29,185 bases of DNA from Prolixibacteraceae bacterium (GCA_027858145.1 JAQIDF010000319.1:1-29185); one strand, 5' to 3'; positions 15,757 through 26,248 are shown, counted from the first letter of the stretch. A program made the numbers and translations. The notes: generated from the letters alone by a model not told the origin.

Positions 15757-15786
15757 AAAAAGGGCACCTTCTCAGATGCCCTTTTT
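15757..15786. terminator. Bidirectional terminator between pectate lyase and methylesterase genes
   Basis: AAAAAGGGCA (15757-15766) is perfectly complementary to TGCCCTTTTT (15777-15786), loop 10 bases. A/T runs stand on both sides, so it can stop transcription from both convergent genes. Confidence 0.9.
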
Positions 15787-15807
15787 TAACTTTAACATTA
15801 TGAGAAA

Positions 15808-18800
15808 CTAGTATGAAGCAACTTTTATAAGCTTTTGACCATCTTCGGCCTGAACTTTTATGATCCAAAGCCCTTTGTCAATACTAAAGTTCACATCCTC
15901 GTTTGTCTTTATCCTCCTCATCAGCTTTCCGTTAATATTGAAGATATCAATTCGGGCATCTGATTTCACATTCGAAACATACAGTTGCCCGTTGTAAGAA
16001 TAAACTTTAACAGAAGCAAGCGACTCGAAGACACGCACATCAGCACCGTCATCATTGGCTATAAGCTCAGAAATTGGATCCCAGCCATCATTCCCTTTTG
16101 TAAAATTGTACGTAGTAATTTCGGTGCCGTCATTTAAAACCGGCTCATTCAATATTGTTGACCATGAAGCCCGTTCTGACATATTATCTTCCCCGGAGAG
16201 TTCAACAGTTCCATATTCGTACATCATCTCAGATTCACCTCCCAAAGTACTCAACCATCCAACAGGTGCAATAAGCGATTTTCCTTCAGAACCGCTATAG
16301 TCTGTAGTTTCAACTGTTGTATTATAAAATACAACTTCGCTTGTTGTTGGCTGCCAGGGACGGCCATAGTAACCGGGTTTCGAACGATATTGCGATGCCG
16401 TTTCAACTCCGGGTTCCGCTGATGTCACTATACATTCGTACATCAAATAACCTCGGTCACCTTCTTGTTGTGCTGCAGTTATGTACGACCGATCATCGCT
16501 ATCATCGCTGGTATTCATTGCCAGGTCGGTTTTATAAAATACGGCTGTCATACCTCCAAACAAATAATCAGTACCTCCCATCACAGAACCTTTATAAACA
16601 ACCACACGGCAGTTATATCCTCCAAAAAATGTATCCTGATGTCCAACAGCACGACAATTCATCAGTACTACTTTATCAGTATTATTGGTCACAGCTATGG
16701 CAGCAGCCCTTTCTACAAAGCTCTTATTCTGAACACTGGTATTGCCATAATCTACAGGACGCTCTCCTCTACTTCCCGACGCCCACATAACGACAATATC
16801 TTCACTTTCTTTCTTTGAAATATATTGATTAAATGAATTTTCAAAGATAATATGCTCGGCTCTGAAACCATCGGCACTAACTACTACTGTTGCATTCCAG
16901 AAAGAGCCATTCGTTGTTCCTGCTCCCACGTTCTCATACGATATGTAGCCATTTTCTTCATTTACCCGTAATACCTCAGCATCCCAACGCTGGTTGTCTT
17001 CCATACTGTAGTAATGATATCCATGCCCGTAATAAGATGTAATACGAACAGCTCCGTCTGCTATATCAACACCTTCGTTTTGAAGAGCAATGCCTGGACT
17101 CAGCGCTGCATTTTTAAATGTCACGTTCGGAACATCAACATCAATCATCTCTTCGTAGTTACCCGGATCGATTGCAATTGTTACACGTTCATCATTTTCA
17201 CGTACCATTTCACGCACCACTTCGAGAGCGTCATTAATGGTCTGGTAATCTTTATCTTCTCCAACCTCAAGAACCTCTTGAAATTCTACCGCTTCAGCCA
17301 CCAAAATATCTGTAATATAAGTTGTACCTGCTTCCGAACCTATTGTTATCGTCACGTAGCCATCCTCACTTTCCGGATAATTATATTCGGCATACTCAAA
17401 CGTACTGGTACTTCCGCTCGTGGTTGTATAAGACTCACCCCCCTCGATAGAAAAATCAGCCGAATAATAATATGTTATTCTTACTTTGTCGCCTGCACTC
17501 ACAGGAACCTTTATAACATCGCCTTCTTTTCCGGATATATGTCCTTTGTTAACTTCATTTTTAATCTGACCACTAAAGATCATTCCGTTATAAGCAACTG
17601 TACCACTTTCAATATCTTTATCGTCGAAAGACCAATGTTTTATAGGTTTAAATGTCAACATTTTAGATACTTCAGAACCATTTATCTTAAGATTCGATGT
17701 AAGTCCAAGCTTTACAGGATAATCATCCAAACCGAAATAGTCAATTGAATACACACCATCCCGTAAGGCTATATTATCAATATACTCAAAACGGTAAGTA
17801 TAACCTTCATCATTCAAATTGATAAATTCAAGACCCAACTTTTCTTTTTGATCAGCAGTTAAGTCCTCGCTATCGATTACGACTTTATAAACCGGCTTGG
17901 TTTCAAATACAATGTCAATCGTTGTATCAGCATTTCCAATGGCAATAACATTTTCAGGCAAATAAAAATCATTCACCCCTTGTGCTGAAATGATGTATTC
18001 ACAATCAGGCTCTAATTCTACCGAATAAGCAGATGTTTCATAATCAACTACCGGCTCTGGTATAAATATTTTACCGGCCGATTCATCCGGTCTGAAGCTT
18101 AACGATAAGTTCTCAATTTCATCACCTAATCCGGCAACTAAACCTGTTAAGGTATAAAGCTCAACTTTCACAATGTTGACATCATGATTTACTGTCTCCT
18201 CTGTCACCTCAGTTGTTTTCTCATTACTGATGATATAGCCATTCGCATTATAAATACTCAACTCGTATGAATATCCTGCAGGTATCGTAACACGATATGA
18301 CTGTCCATCCATCTCAGCCTTCCAAACTTTCCCGGCTTCATTTGTAAACTGAATAGCGTAACCTTCAGGGATATCCTCAGCCGCACTAACATCAACATTA
18401 CCGGTTAACTCGACATAATCAGCATCTTTTCTGTAAATTCGATAGTAACTGGGTTTATCCTGATCGTCAAAAATATGATAAGTACCTTCGTATTCTGCTA
18501 CAAAAGTAAATTCCGCGAGCTCTGCCGGAACCTCTGCCACATCGGTCTGAGCATCGGGATCTCCAACATATTGAAAATTTATACGACCACTCCCCCTTTG
18601 CGAAAGCGCTACAATGGTAACTTCATCATCTTCGCTTAACGTAAGGCTCAAATAACGACCGGTATTAGCTCCCGAGTTTACATATAACCTGCCGGTATAA
18701 CCTTCATCTCCTGAAATATTCTCATCATACCGGGTCAGGTTCGTGTTTAGTGTACGAAGGCGATCATTTCCGCCACCAACCCAGCTCAATACACCTGCCG

Positions 18801-20646
18801 AGAAGTCAGGTAAGGTATGTCCACTTGTTCCTCCTTCGATTGATGTATCGTACCATGAATTGATTATTTCTTCATTCAGTTTGTTGTTGTACTTCGATTC
18901 ATTGAGTTGTTCTGCACCAAAGTCCCAAACATCAATTTTACCATTCCCGCTAACAATTTCAGCTGCATTTTCGATTGTCACACCATGGATATACACCTCA
19001 GCTGCAGGATATTCTTCACTAATAAGAGTAGCCGTGATGACCCCGGCATCACCGGCATAAGTAAAACTATTAGTTCCACAAGCTCCTGTTCCTATGTTAT
19101 GAGCATCGGTTTGCCCGGGTACAACTCCTTCGGCATCAGTAAACTGAAAAATGGCATCGTCGGCACTACCATACTGGCATGTTCCAAATGTAATGGTCGC
19201 ATTTCCGGCCACAACGAAGTCAATTGAATTCCCCGAAAACATCACCGCACCATGGGATGAGTCATGATAACCAAATTGCAGTGATTCTTCATCTGAATTA
19301 CTATTCATTGTCAAAATACCGTCATCAGCTACAAATATACTGTATCTCATTGACTTATAACCCGTTTGCGGCAATGTGCTTCCATCGGCAAAATTATAAG
19401 TATATGTTTTACCGGCTTCAGATTTCACCTCTACACTATTATCTTTTATCAAAAAAGTATAACTTTTTGGATCCGAGTTTTCATCGGCAAATTTCACATA
19501 TAGTGTATCACCGCTAATTTCAACACTAGCTACATCCCCTGATAATTCAGGTGTAAAACTACTCAAAGCATTACCTGCCAGGTCGATTCGCAACGAAGCC
19601 ATTTCGGTGGTAGAACTTACAACTACTCCATCGCTAACCTCCACAACAGGCGACTCTGATAATGATTCACCAGTGGTATAATTAATTTCAGTTCCATTTA
19701 TAGTAATCGATCCCGATTTTTGCACCCAGGAATCAAGCCCTATCTCATAAGTTACAGGAACAACCTCAATCATGGCAACATAATTTGTGCCATCAAAAGT
19801 TAATACAACTTCTCCGGCTGCTCCCACATAGATAAAATCTACCGTAGATCCATCATTTTTATAACATTCACTGGTTTGCAGCGACTGAGTATCAACATCA
19901 AAAGCACCTGCATCGCTTGACAACGTAACTGTACCATTTGAATACTGGCATCCCGCAACTTTTATTTTTGAATTGCCGGCAACTTTTAGAGCAACTACAT
20001 TCCCCGATTTCAATATTGAACCATGATCGGGGCCATTATAACCATAAGCATTATTGGGATCGCAATCAATTTTAAACAAGCCCTCTTCTATTGTATAATT
20101 GCCGTTTAAATCAGTTGAGTTCGGTATAATACTACCGTCTCTTAAATCAAAGTAATAAATAATATTCTCGACGGCAACTACAGTATCTGCTCCATTTTGA
20201 GGAGGAATAACCTCAATTTGCGGCAGGTAAACATCACTGCCATCTCCTGTTGCTTTAAAGGTTACCGTTGCTGCCTCTCCATCATAAACAAAACCGTACG
20301 TATCAGCCAGGTCATTCTCAACTGCCGTGTTTTGAGTCCCAAGGTCACCTTCTTCGGCTACGGTACCAGCCATATTAAGAGAAGAATATTCAGAGCCTAA
20401 AAACATAAAAGTACTTTTCCCGTCAACAGCAATATCAATTTCACTGTTATTTATCATGTTCAATCCATAGCTTGAGCTATGATAACTATACGTTCCTGAC
20501 AGAGTCAAAAGCCCATCGTCGCTTTGACCGTTTTCAATTATTACACCATCCGTAAAGTCATAAGTTACAACACCGGATGTCTGCCCAGTTGCCATTAAAG
20601 AACACAGAGCCATAAGACAAATTAATGTGTGAGTTTTTTTTATCAT
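15808..20646 (-). CDS. Multidomain pectin methylesterase (CE8) with T9SS sorting domain
   Basis: A 1612-residue secreted protein; a plain CE8 enzyme has about 300-400 residues. Residues 1-22 are a signal peptide. Three related modules of about 130 residues follow (about 28-147, 163-297, 416-558), each starting with a FxDGxxxP-type strand and sharing GYxxxxHGxxxxxGN and CQYS-like blocks. A different module starts at VWDFGAEQLNESKYNNKL (about 573). Fibronectin/PKD-like linkers cover about 760-1115. The CE8 beta-helix spans about 1124-1505 and keeps the catalytic GHQDTFF (Asp1338), GGTDYLFGG (Asp1360) and YGRPW (Arg1429). The last 70 residues are a type A T9SS C-terminal domain ending KLIKVASY, so it should be exported across the outer membrane and attached or released. 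It removes methyl esters from pectin, preparing it for the PL10 lyase encoded convergently. It is divergent from the regulator gene by 196 bp. Confidence 0.93.
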   Translation of the reverse strand: MIKKTHTLICLMALCSLMATGQTSGVVTYDFTDGVIIENGQSDDGLLTLSGTYSYHSSSYGLNMINNSEIDIAVDGKSTFMFLGSEYSSLNMAGTVAEEGDLGTQNTAVENDLADTYGFVYDGEAATVTFKATGDGSDVYLPQIEVIPPQNGADTVVAVENIIYYFDLRDGSIIPNSTDLNGNYTIEEGLFKIDCDPNNAYGYNGPDHGSILKSGNVVALKVAGNSKIKVAGCQYSNGTVTLSSDAGAFDVDTQSLQTSECYKNDGSTVDFIYVGAAGEVVLTFDGTNYVAMIEVVPVTYEIGLDSWVQKSGSITINGTEINYTTGESLSESPVVEVSDGVVVSSTTEMASLRIDLAGNALSSFTPELSGDVASVEISGDTLYVKFADENSDPKSYTFLIKDNSVEVKSEAGKTYTYNFADGSTLPQTGYKSMRYSIFVADDGILTMNSNSDEESLQFGYHDSSHGAVMFSGNSIDFVVAGNATITFGTCQYGSADDAIFQFTDAEGVVPGQTDAHNIGTGACGTNSFTYAGDAGVITATLISEEYPAAEVYIHGVTIENAAEIVSGNGKIDVWDFGAEQLNESKYNNKLNEEIINSWYDTSIEGGTSGHTLPDFSAGVLSWVGGGNDRLRTLNTNLTRYDENISGDEGYTGRLYVNSGANTGRYLSLTLSEDDEVTIVALSQRGSGRINFQYVGDPDAQTDVAEVPAELAEFTFVAEYEGTYHIFDDQDKPSYYRIYRKDADYVELTGNVDVSAAEDIPEGYAIQFTNEAGKVWKAEMDGQSYRVTIPAGYSYELSIYNANGYIISNEKTTEVTEETVNHDVNIVKVELYTLTGLVAGLGDEIENLSLSFRPDESAGKIFIPEPVVDYETSAYSVELEPDCEYIISAQGVNDFYLPENVIAIGNADTTIDIVFETKPVYKVVIDSEDLTADQKEKLGLEFINLNDEGYTYRFEYIDNIALRDGVYSIDYFGLDDYPVKLGLTSNLKINGSEVSKMLTFKPIKHWSFDDKDIESGTVAYNGMIFSGQIKNEVNKGHISGKEGDVIKVPVSAGDKVRITYYYSADFSIEGGESYTTTSGSTSTFEYAEYNYPESEDGYVTITIGSEAGTTYITDILVAEAVEFQEVLEVGEDKDYQTINDALEVVREMVRENDERVTIAIDPGNYEEMIDVDVPNVTFKNAALSPGIALQNEGVDIADGAVRITSYYGHGYHYYSMEDNQRWDAEVLRVNEENGYISYENVGAGTTNGSFWNATVVVSADGFRAEHIIFENSFNQYISKKESEDIVVMWASGSRGERPVDYGNTSVQNKSFVERAAAIAVTNNTDKVVLMNCRAVGHQDTFFGGYNCRVVVYKGSVMGGTDYLFGGMTAVFYKTDLAMNTSDDSDDRSYITAAQQEGDRGYLMYECIVTSAEPGVETASQYRSKPGYYGRPWQPTTSEVVFYNTTVETTDYSGSEGKSLIAPVGWLSTLGGESEMMYEYGTVELSGEDNMSERASWSTILNEPVLNDGTEITTYNFTKGNDGWDPISELIANDDGADVRVFESLASVKVYSYNGQLYVSNVKSDARIDIFNINGKLMRRIKTNEDVNFSIDKGLWIIKVQAEDGQKLIKVASY

Positions 20647-20810
20647 AATCTTATTAGTTAAGTTTTAGAAGTGTGAATTTAAGTATGAAGCAATTAATAA
20701 CACTTGAAGTTTTTACCGAATAAATTGGAATAATTACCGCAACCGGAAAAAACAATAAAATAGATGCTATTTTGGGATGATTTAACCCCCTGAACAGGTA
20801 ACTTTGTATG

Positions 20811-20818
20811 TATATTTG
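20811..20818 (+). promoter_or_regulatory. -7 promoter box of the hybrid regulator gene
   Basis: TATATTTG followed by CTTT, 24 bp before the ATG at 20843, matches the TAnnTTTG consensus. The -33 position has no clear TTTG, which is common where an activator is needed. Confidence 0.5.
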
Positions 20819-20842
20819 CTTTAACCGACTGAATGACAACGG

Positions 20843-23800
20843 ATGCATTTCAAAATTAAACACATCATTTTTATTTCTCTTTTTGTCTTTATGACAGAGA
20901 GAATAAATGCTGAATACAACTGCATTTTTGAACATCTATCAACGGAAGACGGATTATCGCACAGCAGAGTTTCGGGCATGTTAAAAGACAGCAAAGGTTT
21001 CATGTGGTTTGCTACCTGGGACGGAATAAACCGATACGACGGGCACACATTCAAAACTTTTAAACCGGGGAATGACATAGCGTCAATGCCCGCTTCAAGC
21101 CGTATAAAAACAATGAAAGAAGATGCGCTCGGAAATATATGGGTAATTACATACGATTCGAAAGCTTACAGGTTAAACCGGAAATCCGAAGTCTTTGAAT
21201 CAGTTCCTAAATCAATAAATGATTCAACGAGTTTCACAATTGAAAACATCATACCACTTTCGTCGGGCAACGTATGGCTGACAACCGACAACCACGGAGC
21301 CTTACAGGTTATCTCCGACACTCTCACCAATACGTTCAGAACAATTCATCATAACACAAAAAGCAATATAAAACTACTGTCAAATAATGTATCATCAGTC
21401 ACCCGTGATCACGAAGCAACAATATGGATAAATACCAGCAAGGGAATGGTTGTAATCCCGAACAAGAAGAACAGTACTGCTCCCCAAAAAGAAGTATTAA
21501 AGCAAATAAATCAATATAGCATTACCAAGCTTTTCCAAACATCATCCTTCCTTTATTTTGGAACAAAAAGCGGCAAACTGTTGGCATTAAATATGAATAG
21601 TAATAAAATTGAAATCATTAAACTTTCGAATCAAGCACCCGTTTCAACAATAACCAGCAACAATAGCGGAACAATTATCATAGGCACAAGCGGAAAAGGT
21701 GTTTTCCTGTACGATGAATATACAAAGCAATTATCAACCCATTACAATTATCCCGACATTCATAATGTTTTAACAATTTATTCCGACTCGAAAGGATTAC
21801 TATGGATTGAATCATCGAATCCCGGCATAACAAAGATCAACCCTCAAACAGGGCAATATAAACACTTCGAACAGGAGCTGGTTGTAAATCAGGATGTAAG
21901 AAACGGTGCACAATGTGGTATCATGGAAGACAAATCGAAAACCGTATGGCTTACACTCAAAGGGGGCGGTTTTGGATATTACAATAATGAGACCGACAAC
22001 GTTGAATATTTCTTTAACAATACCACTGACCCGGAAAGAAAACTGTCGAACTTCGTAAATTGTTTCTATGTTGATCCGTCGGGTGTTTTATGGATGAGCA
22101 CATATTTTAAAGGAATTGAAAAAATCACCTTCATCGACGAAAAGTTTGAGTTGTTTCAGCCGGTTCAGGGGGCTGAAAGAGGCGTGAAAAACGAGGTAAG
22201 ATCAGTCATGGAAGATTCTGAAGGTTTGTTATGGGTAGCAACAAAAAATCAAGAACTATTTATTCTGAATCAAGAAAATCAAATCCTGAAAGAGATTGAT
22301 TCATTCAACGATAAACCTATCGGCAGGATTTATGCCATGCTCGAAGATTCCAGAGGAAATATATTTTTGGGCAGCAAGGGCAACGGCTTATTTATGCTTA
22401 CCCGGAGAGACAAATTTCGTTTTGATGCAAAACACTACCAGCACAATGACAGCGATTTACACTCCCTATCAAACAACAATATTTACACAATTTTTGAAGA
22501 CCGGCAAAAAAGAATCTGGATTGGAACATACGGAGGAGGCATCAATCTGTTTCACAAAGAATTATTTTTAAACCAAAACAATTCTATCAATAATTACCCG
22601 GGAAATAAAGGCCAAAAGGTACGCCACATAACAGAAGATAAAAACGGCAACATTTGGATAGGTACAACCGATGGAATTATAATTCTGCCAGCACATAAAC
22701 AAACAACTCCGGATGATTTTGAATTTAACCTTTACAATAACGAAAAAGACAACATTGAAGGACTTCGGGGTAATGATATTTTCTGGATTTATAACGATAA
22801 GGATAACAACATTTGGGTAGCCTCACTTGGCGGCGGACTGGCAAAACTTTCCACTAAATCCTCCAGTTTTCAAAAACTCATTTTTTCATCGTTCACTAAA
22901 AAAGATGGTTTACCCAGCGATGTCATTTTCACCATCACACCTGGTTCCAACAACAATCTTTGGATGGCTACAGAAAATGGCATTTCGAGATATAACCACC
23001 AACGAAATACCTTCAGAAACTTTAATCAATACGATGGAATTATAAACTCGGGTTTCTCAGAGGCCTCTGTTACCAAAAGAAACGACGGAAATATTTGCAT
23101 GGGGGCAAACAACGGAATTTACTGTTTCGACCCATCAGACTTTATTAACGACCAGAAAAAAATGGATATTTTTTTCACGAACTTCAATTTATTTGGAAAA
23201 GAAGTAAAACCCGGCACCAAATCACCACTTAGCAAATCAATTACTGAAACAAATAATATAAAACTTGAAAGCCATCAAAACGTATTCAGTATAACCTGGA
23301 CAGCTTTAAACTTCAGGATGCAGAATAAAACACAATATGCTTACATGCTAGAAGGTTATGACGAACACTGGCGTTTTGCAGGCGTACAAAACCAAGCTTA
23401 TTTCAACAAAATACCTCATGGCAATTATATTTTTAAAGTAAAACTCTCAGACCCTGAGATTAGTAGTATAAATCAACCTAAAACATTGAGAATTGAGATA
23501 CTCCCTCCTTTCTGGAAAACAACATGGGCATATATTATTTACACAATTATTGCCATCGCCCTTGTTGAGGCTGCCAGGCGCATAATCATCACAATGATAA
23601 AGCTTCGGAATAAAGTAATTATTGAAAGAGAAATAACGAATGAAAAACTGAACTTTTTCACTAATATTTCGCATGAGTTACGCACCCCGCTCACGCTAAT
23701 CCTTAATCCGGCCAAAGAAATTAGAAACAATGAAAACCTTAGTAAAAAAGGAAAAGTGTATTCTGAACTTATTGAACAAAATGCGCAAAGGCTATTGAGA

Positions 23801-25183
23801 ACTGTTAATCATTTGCTCGATTACAGAAAAATACAAAGCAACAAAATGTCATTCACACTAAAAGAAACAGATATTGTACGCATCACTAAAAACGCCTGTC
23901 AAAACTTTGCAGAAACGGCCCGAGAAAAAAATATTCAATTTGACGTAAAAACTCCCGACAAGCCGGTAAATGCTCATGTTGATGAAGAAAAAATTGATAG
24001 TGTTATTTTCAATCTTCTTTCAAATGCATTTAAATTCACCCCAAATAGTGGAATCATTACTGTTACCATAGAGCGAAACAACACCCCGGATAGTATCGAT
24101 ATCGTTGTATCTGATACCGGTTTTGGAATAACAAAAGAGCAAGAAAAGGATTTATTTAAATTATACTCGAGCAACAACCATAATAAAAGCAATATTGCAG
24201 GTACCGGAATCGGACTGTCTCTCTCGAAAGAACTCATGCAAATTCAAAATGGCAATTTACTTTACCGTTCGACACCTGGCGGTGGCGCTACATTCATTAT
24301 ACACATAAACAATGAGCAACAAAAAAATAACACTATACATAAAACTGAAACAGCAACATACTTTAATCCTAAAACACAAGTAGAAACTACCCCTGATCTG
24401 CACAGCAAATCCAAAACAGAACGAGCTAAAATTTTAATTGTAGAAGACAATAACGACCTCCGGCACTTACTGACTACCCGGCTAAAGGATGAATTTAATA
24501 CCTATGAAGCTCAAAACGGCGAAGCCGGACTAACCTTGGCCGGAAAAATACAACCCGACATTATTCTATCCGACGTAATGATGCCTGAAATGGATGGTAT
24601 ACAGATGCTCGATAATCTCAAAAACAACTTTGAAACCAGTCATATACCCGTAATTCTACTTACTGCTAAATCATCCGTTGAAAGTAAAGTAAAAGGACTA
24701 AAATACGGAGCAGATGCTTACATTACCAAACCTTTCCACACCGACCAACTTATAGCACAAATTGAAAATTTATTGCATCAGAGAATTTTACTCAGGAAGA
24801 AATTTTCAGAAGGAACAACTACATTAAATACAATAAAAAATGACAAGCTTATTACGGATAGCGATGCCGAATTTATCAAAAAGGTTATCGGTATCATTAA
24901 ACAAAACCTGACAAATACCGAATTTAGAACAAAGAATATCTACCGGGAAACAGGCATGGGGCGTAGCAAATTTTACGATAAGATAAAAGGATTAACCGGT
25001 CTCTCCCCTATTGACTTTATTAAAGAATATCGCTTAAACAAAGCGCTCCAACTTATAAACACCGGAAAATACAATATATCGGAAACAGCTTTGATGACAG
25101 GCTTCTCAGATGCGGGTTATTTCAGCAAATGCTTTAAGGAACATTTTGGAAAATCTCCGTCAGCCGTAAAAAAGAACCAATAA
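20843..25183 (+). CDS. Hybrid two-component system regulator (HTCS)
   Basis: A 1446-residue single-chain sensor and regulator. Residues 1-24: signal peptide/anchor. About 25-790: two seven-bladed propellers of Reg_prop repeats (MLKDSKGFMWFATWDGINRYDG is the first of many with a W-x-x-T core). About 810-885: Y_Y_Y domain. One membrane helix at about 895-915 (AYIIYTIIAIALVEAA). HisKA with FFTNISHELRTPLT, phospho-acceptor His944. ATPase domain with VSDTGFGI around Asp1091. Receiver domain about 1196-1305 with SDVMMPEMDG (Asp1244) and the Lys-Pro near 1292. AraC-type DNA-binding domain about 1345-1446, ending ETALMTGFSDAGYFSKCFKEHFG. The family senses oligosaccharides in the periplasm and activates the local degradation genes. 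The neighbouring methylesterase, lyase and GH105 genes suggest a pectin-derived ligand; that is inference. Confidence 0.95.
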   Translation: MHFKIKHIIFISLFVFMTERINAEYNCIFEHLSTEDGLSHSRVSGMLKDSKGFMWFATWDGINRYDGHTFKTFKPGNDIASMPASSRIKTMKEDALGNIWVITYDSKAYRLNRKSEVFESVPKSINDSTSFTIENIIPLSSGNVWLTTDNHGALQVISDTLTNTFRTIHHNTKSNIKLLSNNVSSVTRDHEATIWINTSKGMVVIPNKKNSTAPQKEVLKQINQYSITKLFQTSSFLYFGTKSGKLLALNMNSNKIEIIKLSNQAPVSTITSNNSGTIIIGTSGKGVFLYDEYTKQLSTHYNYPDIHNVLTIYSDSKGLLWIESSNPGITKINPQTGQYKHFEQELVVNQDVRNGAQCGIMEDKSKTVWLTLKGGGFGYYNNETDNVEYFFNNTTDPERKLSNFVNCFYVDPSGVLWMSTYFKGIEKITFIDEKFELFQPVQGAERGVKNEVRSVMEDSEGLLWVATKNQELFILNQENQILKEIDSFNDKPIGRIYAMLEDSRGNIFLGSKGNGLFMLTRRDKFRFDAKHYQHNDSDLHSLSNNNIYTIFEDRQKRIWIGTYGGGINLFHKELFLNQNNSINNYPGNKGQKVRHITEDKNGNIWIGTTDGIIILPAHKQTTPDDFEFNLYNNEKDNIEGLRGNDIFWIYNDKDNNIWVASLGGGLAKLSTKSSSFQKLIFSSFTKKDGLPSDVIFTITPGSNNNLWMATENGISRYNHQRNTFRNFNQYDGIINSGFSEASVTKRNDGNICMGANNGIYCFDPSDFINDQKKMDIFFTNFNLFGKEVKPGTKSPLSKSITETNNIKLESHQNVFSITWTALNFRMQNKTQYAYMLEGYDEHWRFAGVQNQAYFNKIPHGNYIFKVKLSDPEISSINQPKTLRIEILPPFWKTTWAYIIYTIIAIALVEAARRIIITMIKLRNKVIIEREITNEKLNFFTNISHELRTPLTLILNPAKEIRNNENLSKKGKVYSELIEQNAQRLLRTVNHLLDYRKIQSNKMSFTLKETDIVRITKNACQNFAETAREKNIQFDVKTPDKPVNAHVDEEKIDSVIFNLLSNAFKFTPNSGIITVTIERNNTPDSIDIVVSDTGFGITKEQEKDLFKLYSSNNHNKSNIAGTGIGLSLSKELMQIQNGNLLYRSTPGGGATFIIHINNEQQKNNTIHKTETATYFNPKTQVETTPDLHSKSKTERAKILIVEDNNDLRHLLTTRLKDEFNTYEAQNGEAGLTLAGKIQPDIILSDVMMPEMDGIQMLDNLKNNFETSHIPVILLTAKSSVESKVKGLKYGADAYITKPFHTDQLIAQIENLLHQRILLRKKFSEGTTTLNTIKNDKLITDSDAEFIKKVIGIIKQNLTNTEFRTKNIYRETGMGRSKFYDKIKGLTGLSPIDFIKEYRLNKALQLINTGKYNISETALMTGFSDAGYFSKCFKEHFGKSPSAVKKNQ

Positions 25184-25195
25184 AAACTAAAAACA

Positions 25196-26248
25196 ATGCA
25201 AAAACGTAGAAATTTCATCAAAACCATTTCAACGGGTGCCATAATCGCAGCAAGCCAACCCCTGATATTTGGCTGCAAAACCCAAAAACCCAAAACCAAT
25301 AATAAACTTACCGAAAAGGTAAAAACAGCTATGCTCAGCATGCAACGGGCATCGTGGGAACATGGGGTTGCGGCACAGGCATTGCTCGAATCGGGCGACT
25401 ATGATTTAACGTATCTCTTTGCTAAAGAAGCAGTGCTCAGGCAAACCGAAAACGGCAGGCTTTCGGTGTTATATACCGACAACGGGGTAACCGATCCCGC
25501 AGCATCGGGCGAAGCGGTAATGAGAATGGCAAAAATGAAAAATGACCGCGAAATGCTTGATGCCCACAAAAAAATGCTATCCTACTTAATACAAAATGCC
25601 CCCCGAACCAGCAACGGCATTATTTATCACACACTGAACGCTCCCGAAATCTGGGTTGATTCCATTTACATGGCGCCACCATACTTAAGCGCAGCAGGCG
25701 AACACCAGGAAGCCATCAAACAAATTGAGGGCATCCGGAAATATCTATGGAACGATGAGCACAAACTTTTTTCTCACCGCTGGCATGACGGTAAAAACAA
25801 ATTTATAAATGAAAAATTCTGGGGTGTAGGCAACGGCTGGGCTATTGCAAGTTATGCCCGCGTAATCGACAGCCTGCCACAAACAATGAAAAAAGAGCGA
25901 GAACAACTTGTAAGCTATGCAAAAGAAAACATTGACGGATGCATGAAATACTTAAGGCCTGATGGCTTATTCCACAATGTTGTGAACGACAGCAATTCTT
26001 TTATCGAAACAAACCTCTCGCAAATGATTGCCTATGGTATTTTCAGGGGGATCAAATCGGGCTGGTTAGATTCCCAATACGTGGAAAAAGCCGAAAAAAT
26101 GCGGCAGGCTGCGCATGCAAAAGTTAACGAATTGGGTTTTGTACAAGGTGCCTGTGGTGCCCCTTGGTTTGATAGTCCGGGACGAGCCACCGAAAGTCAG
26201 GCTTTCTTTTTGCTTATGGAAGCCGCTTATTATGAATTAAATACTTAG
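25196..26248 (+). CDS. GH105 unsaturated rhamnogalacturonyl/galacturonyl hydrolase
   Basis: A 350-residue protein of GH105 (YteR/GH88-like) size. The N-terminus has QKRRNFIKT followed by a hydrophobic stretch and FGC (Cys27), which fits a Tat-type lipoprotein signal; export across the inner membrane and lipid anchoring are inferred. The (alpha/alpha)6 barrel shows MQRASWEHGVAAQALL, EIWVDSIYMAPPYLS with the expected catalytic Asp155, FWGVGNGWAIASYARV near 208-223 and GACGAPWFDSPGRATESQAFFLLMEAAY at the end. The family hydrolyses the unsaturated uronic acid left at the non-reducing end by pectate or rhamnogalacturonan lyases, with water added to the double bond. It starts 13 nt after the HTCS stop and so belongs to the same transcript. 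Its stop overlaps the stop of the convergent gene by 3 nt. Confidence 0.92.
   Translation: MQKRRNFIKTISTGAIIAASQPLIFGCKTQKPKTNNKLTEKVKTAMLSMQRASWEHGVAAQALLESGDYDLTYLFAKEAVLRQTENGRLSVLYTDNGVTDPAASGEAVMRMAKMKNDREMLDAHKKMLSYLIQNAPRTSNGIIYHTLNAPEIWVDSIYMAPPYLSAAGEHQEAIKQIEGIRKYLWNDEHKLFSHRWHDGKNKFINEKFWGVGNGWAIASYARVIDSLPQTMKKEREQLVSYAKENIDGCMKYLRPDGLFHNVVNDSNSFIETNLSQMIAYGIFRGIKSGWLDSQYVEKAEKMRQAAHAKVNELGFVQGACGAPWFDSPGRATESQAFFLLMEAAYYELNT

Noticed and set aside
16317..17748. Several plus-strand frames of 117-244 codons inside the methylesterase gene
   Set aside because: Antisense to the CE8 domain and linkers, with no domain features; products of low stop density on the opposite strand.
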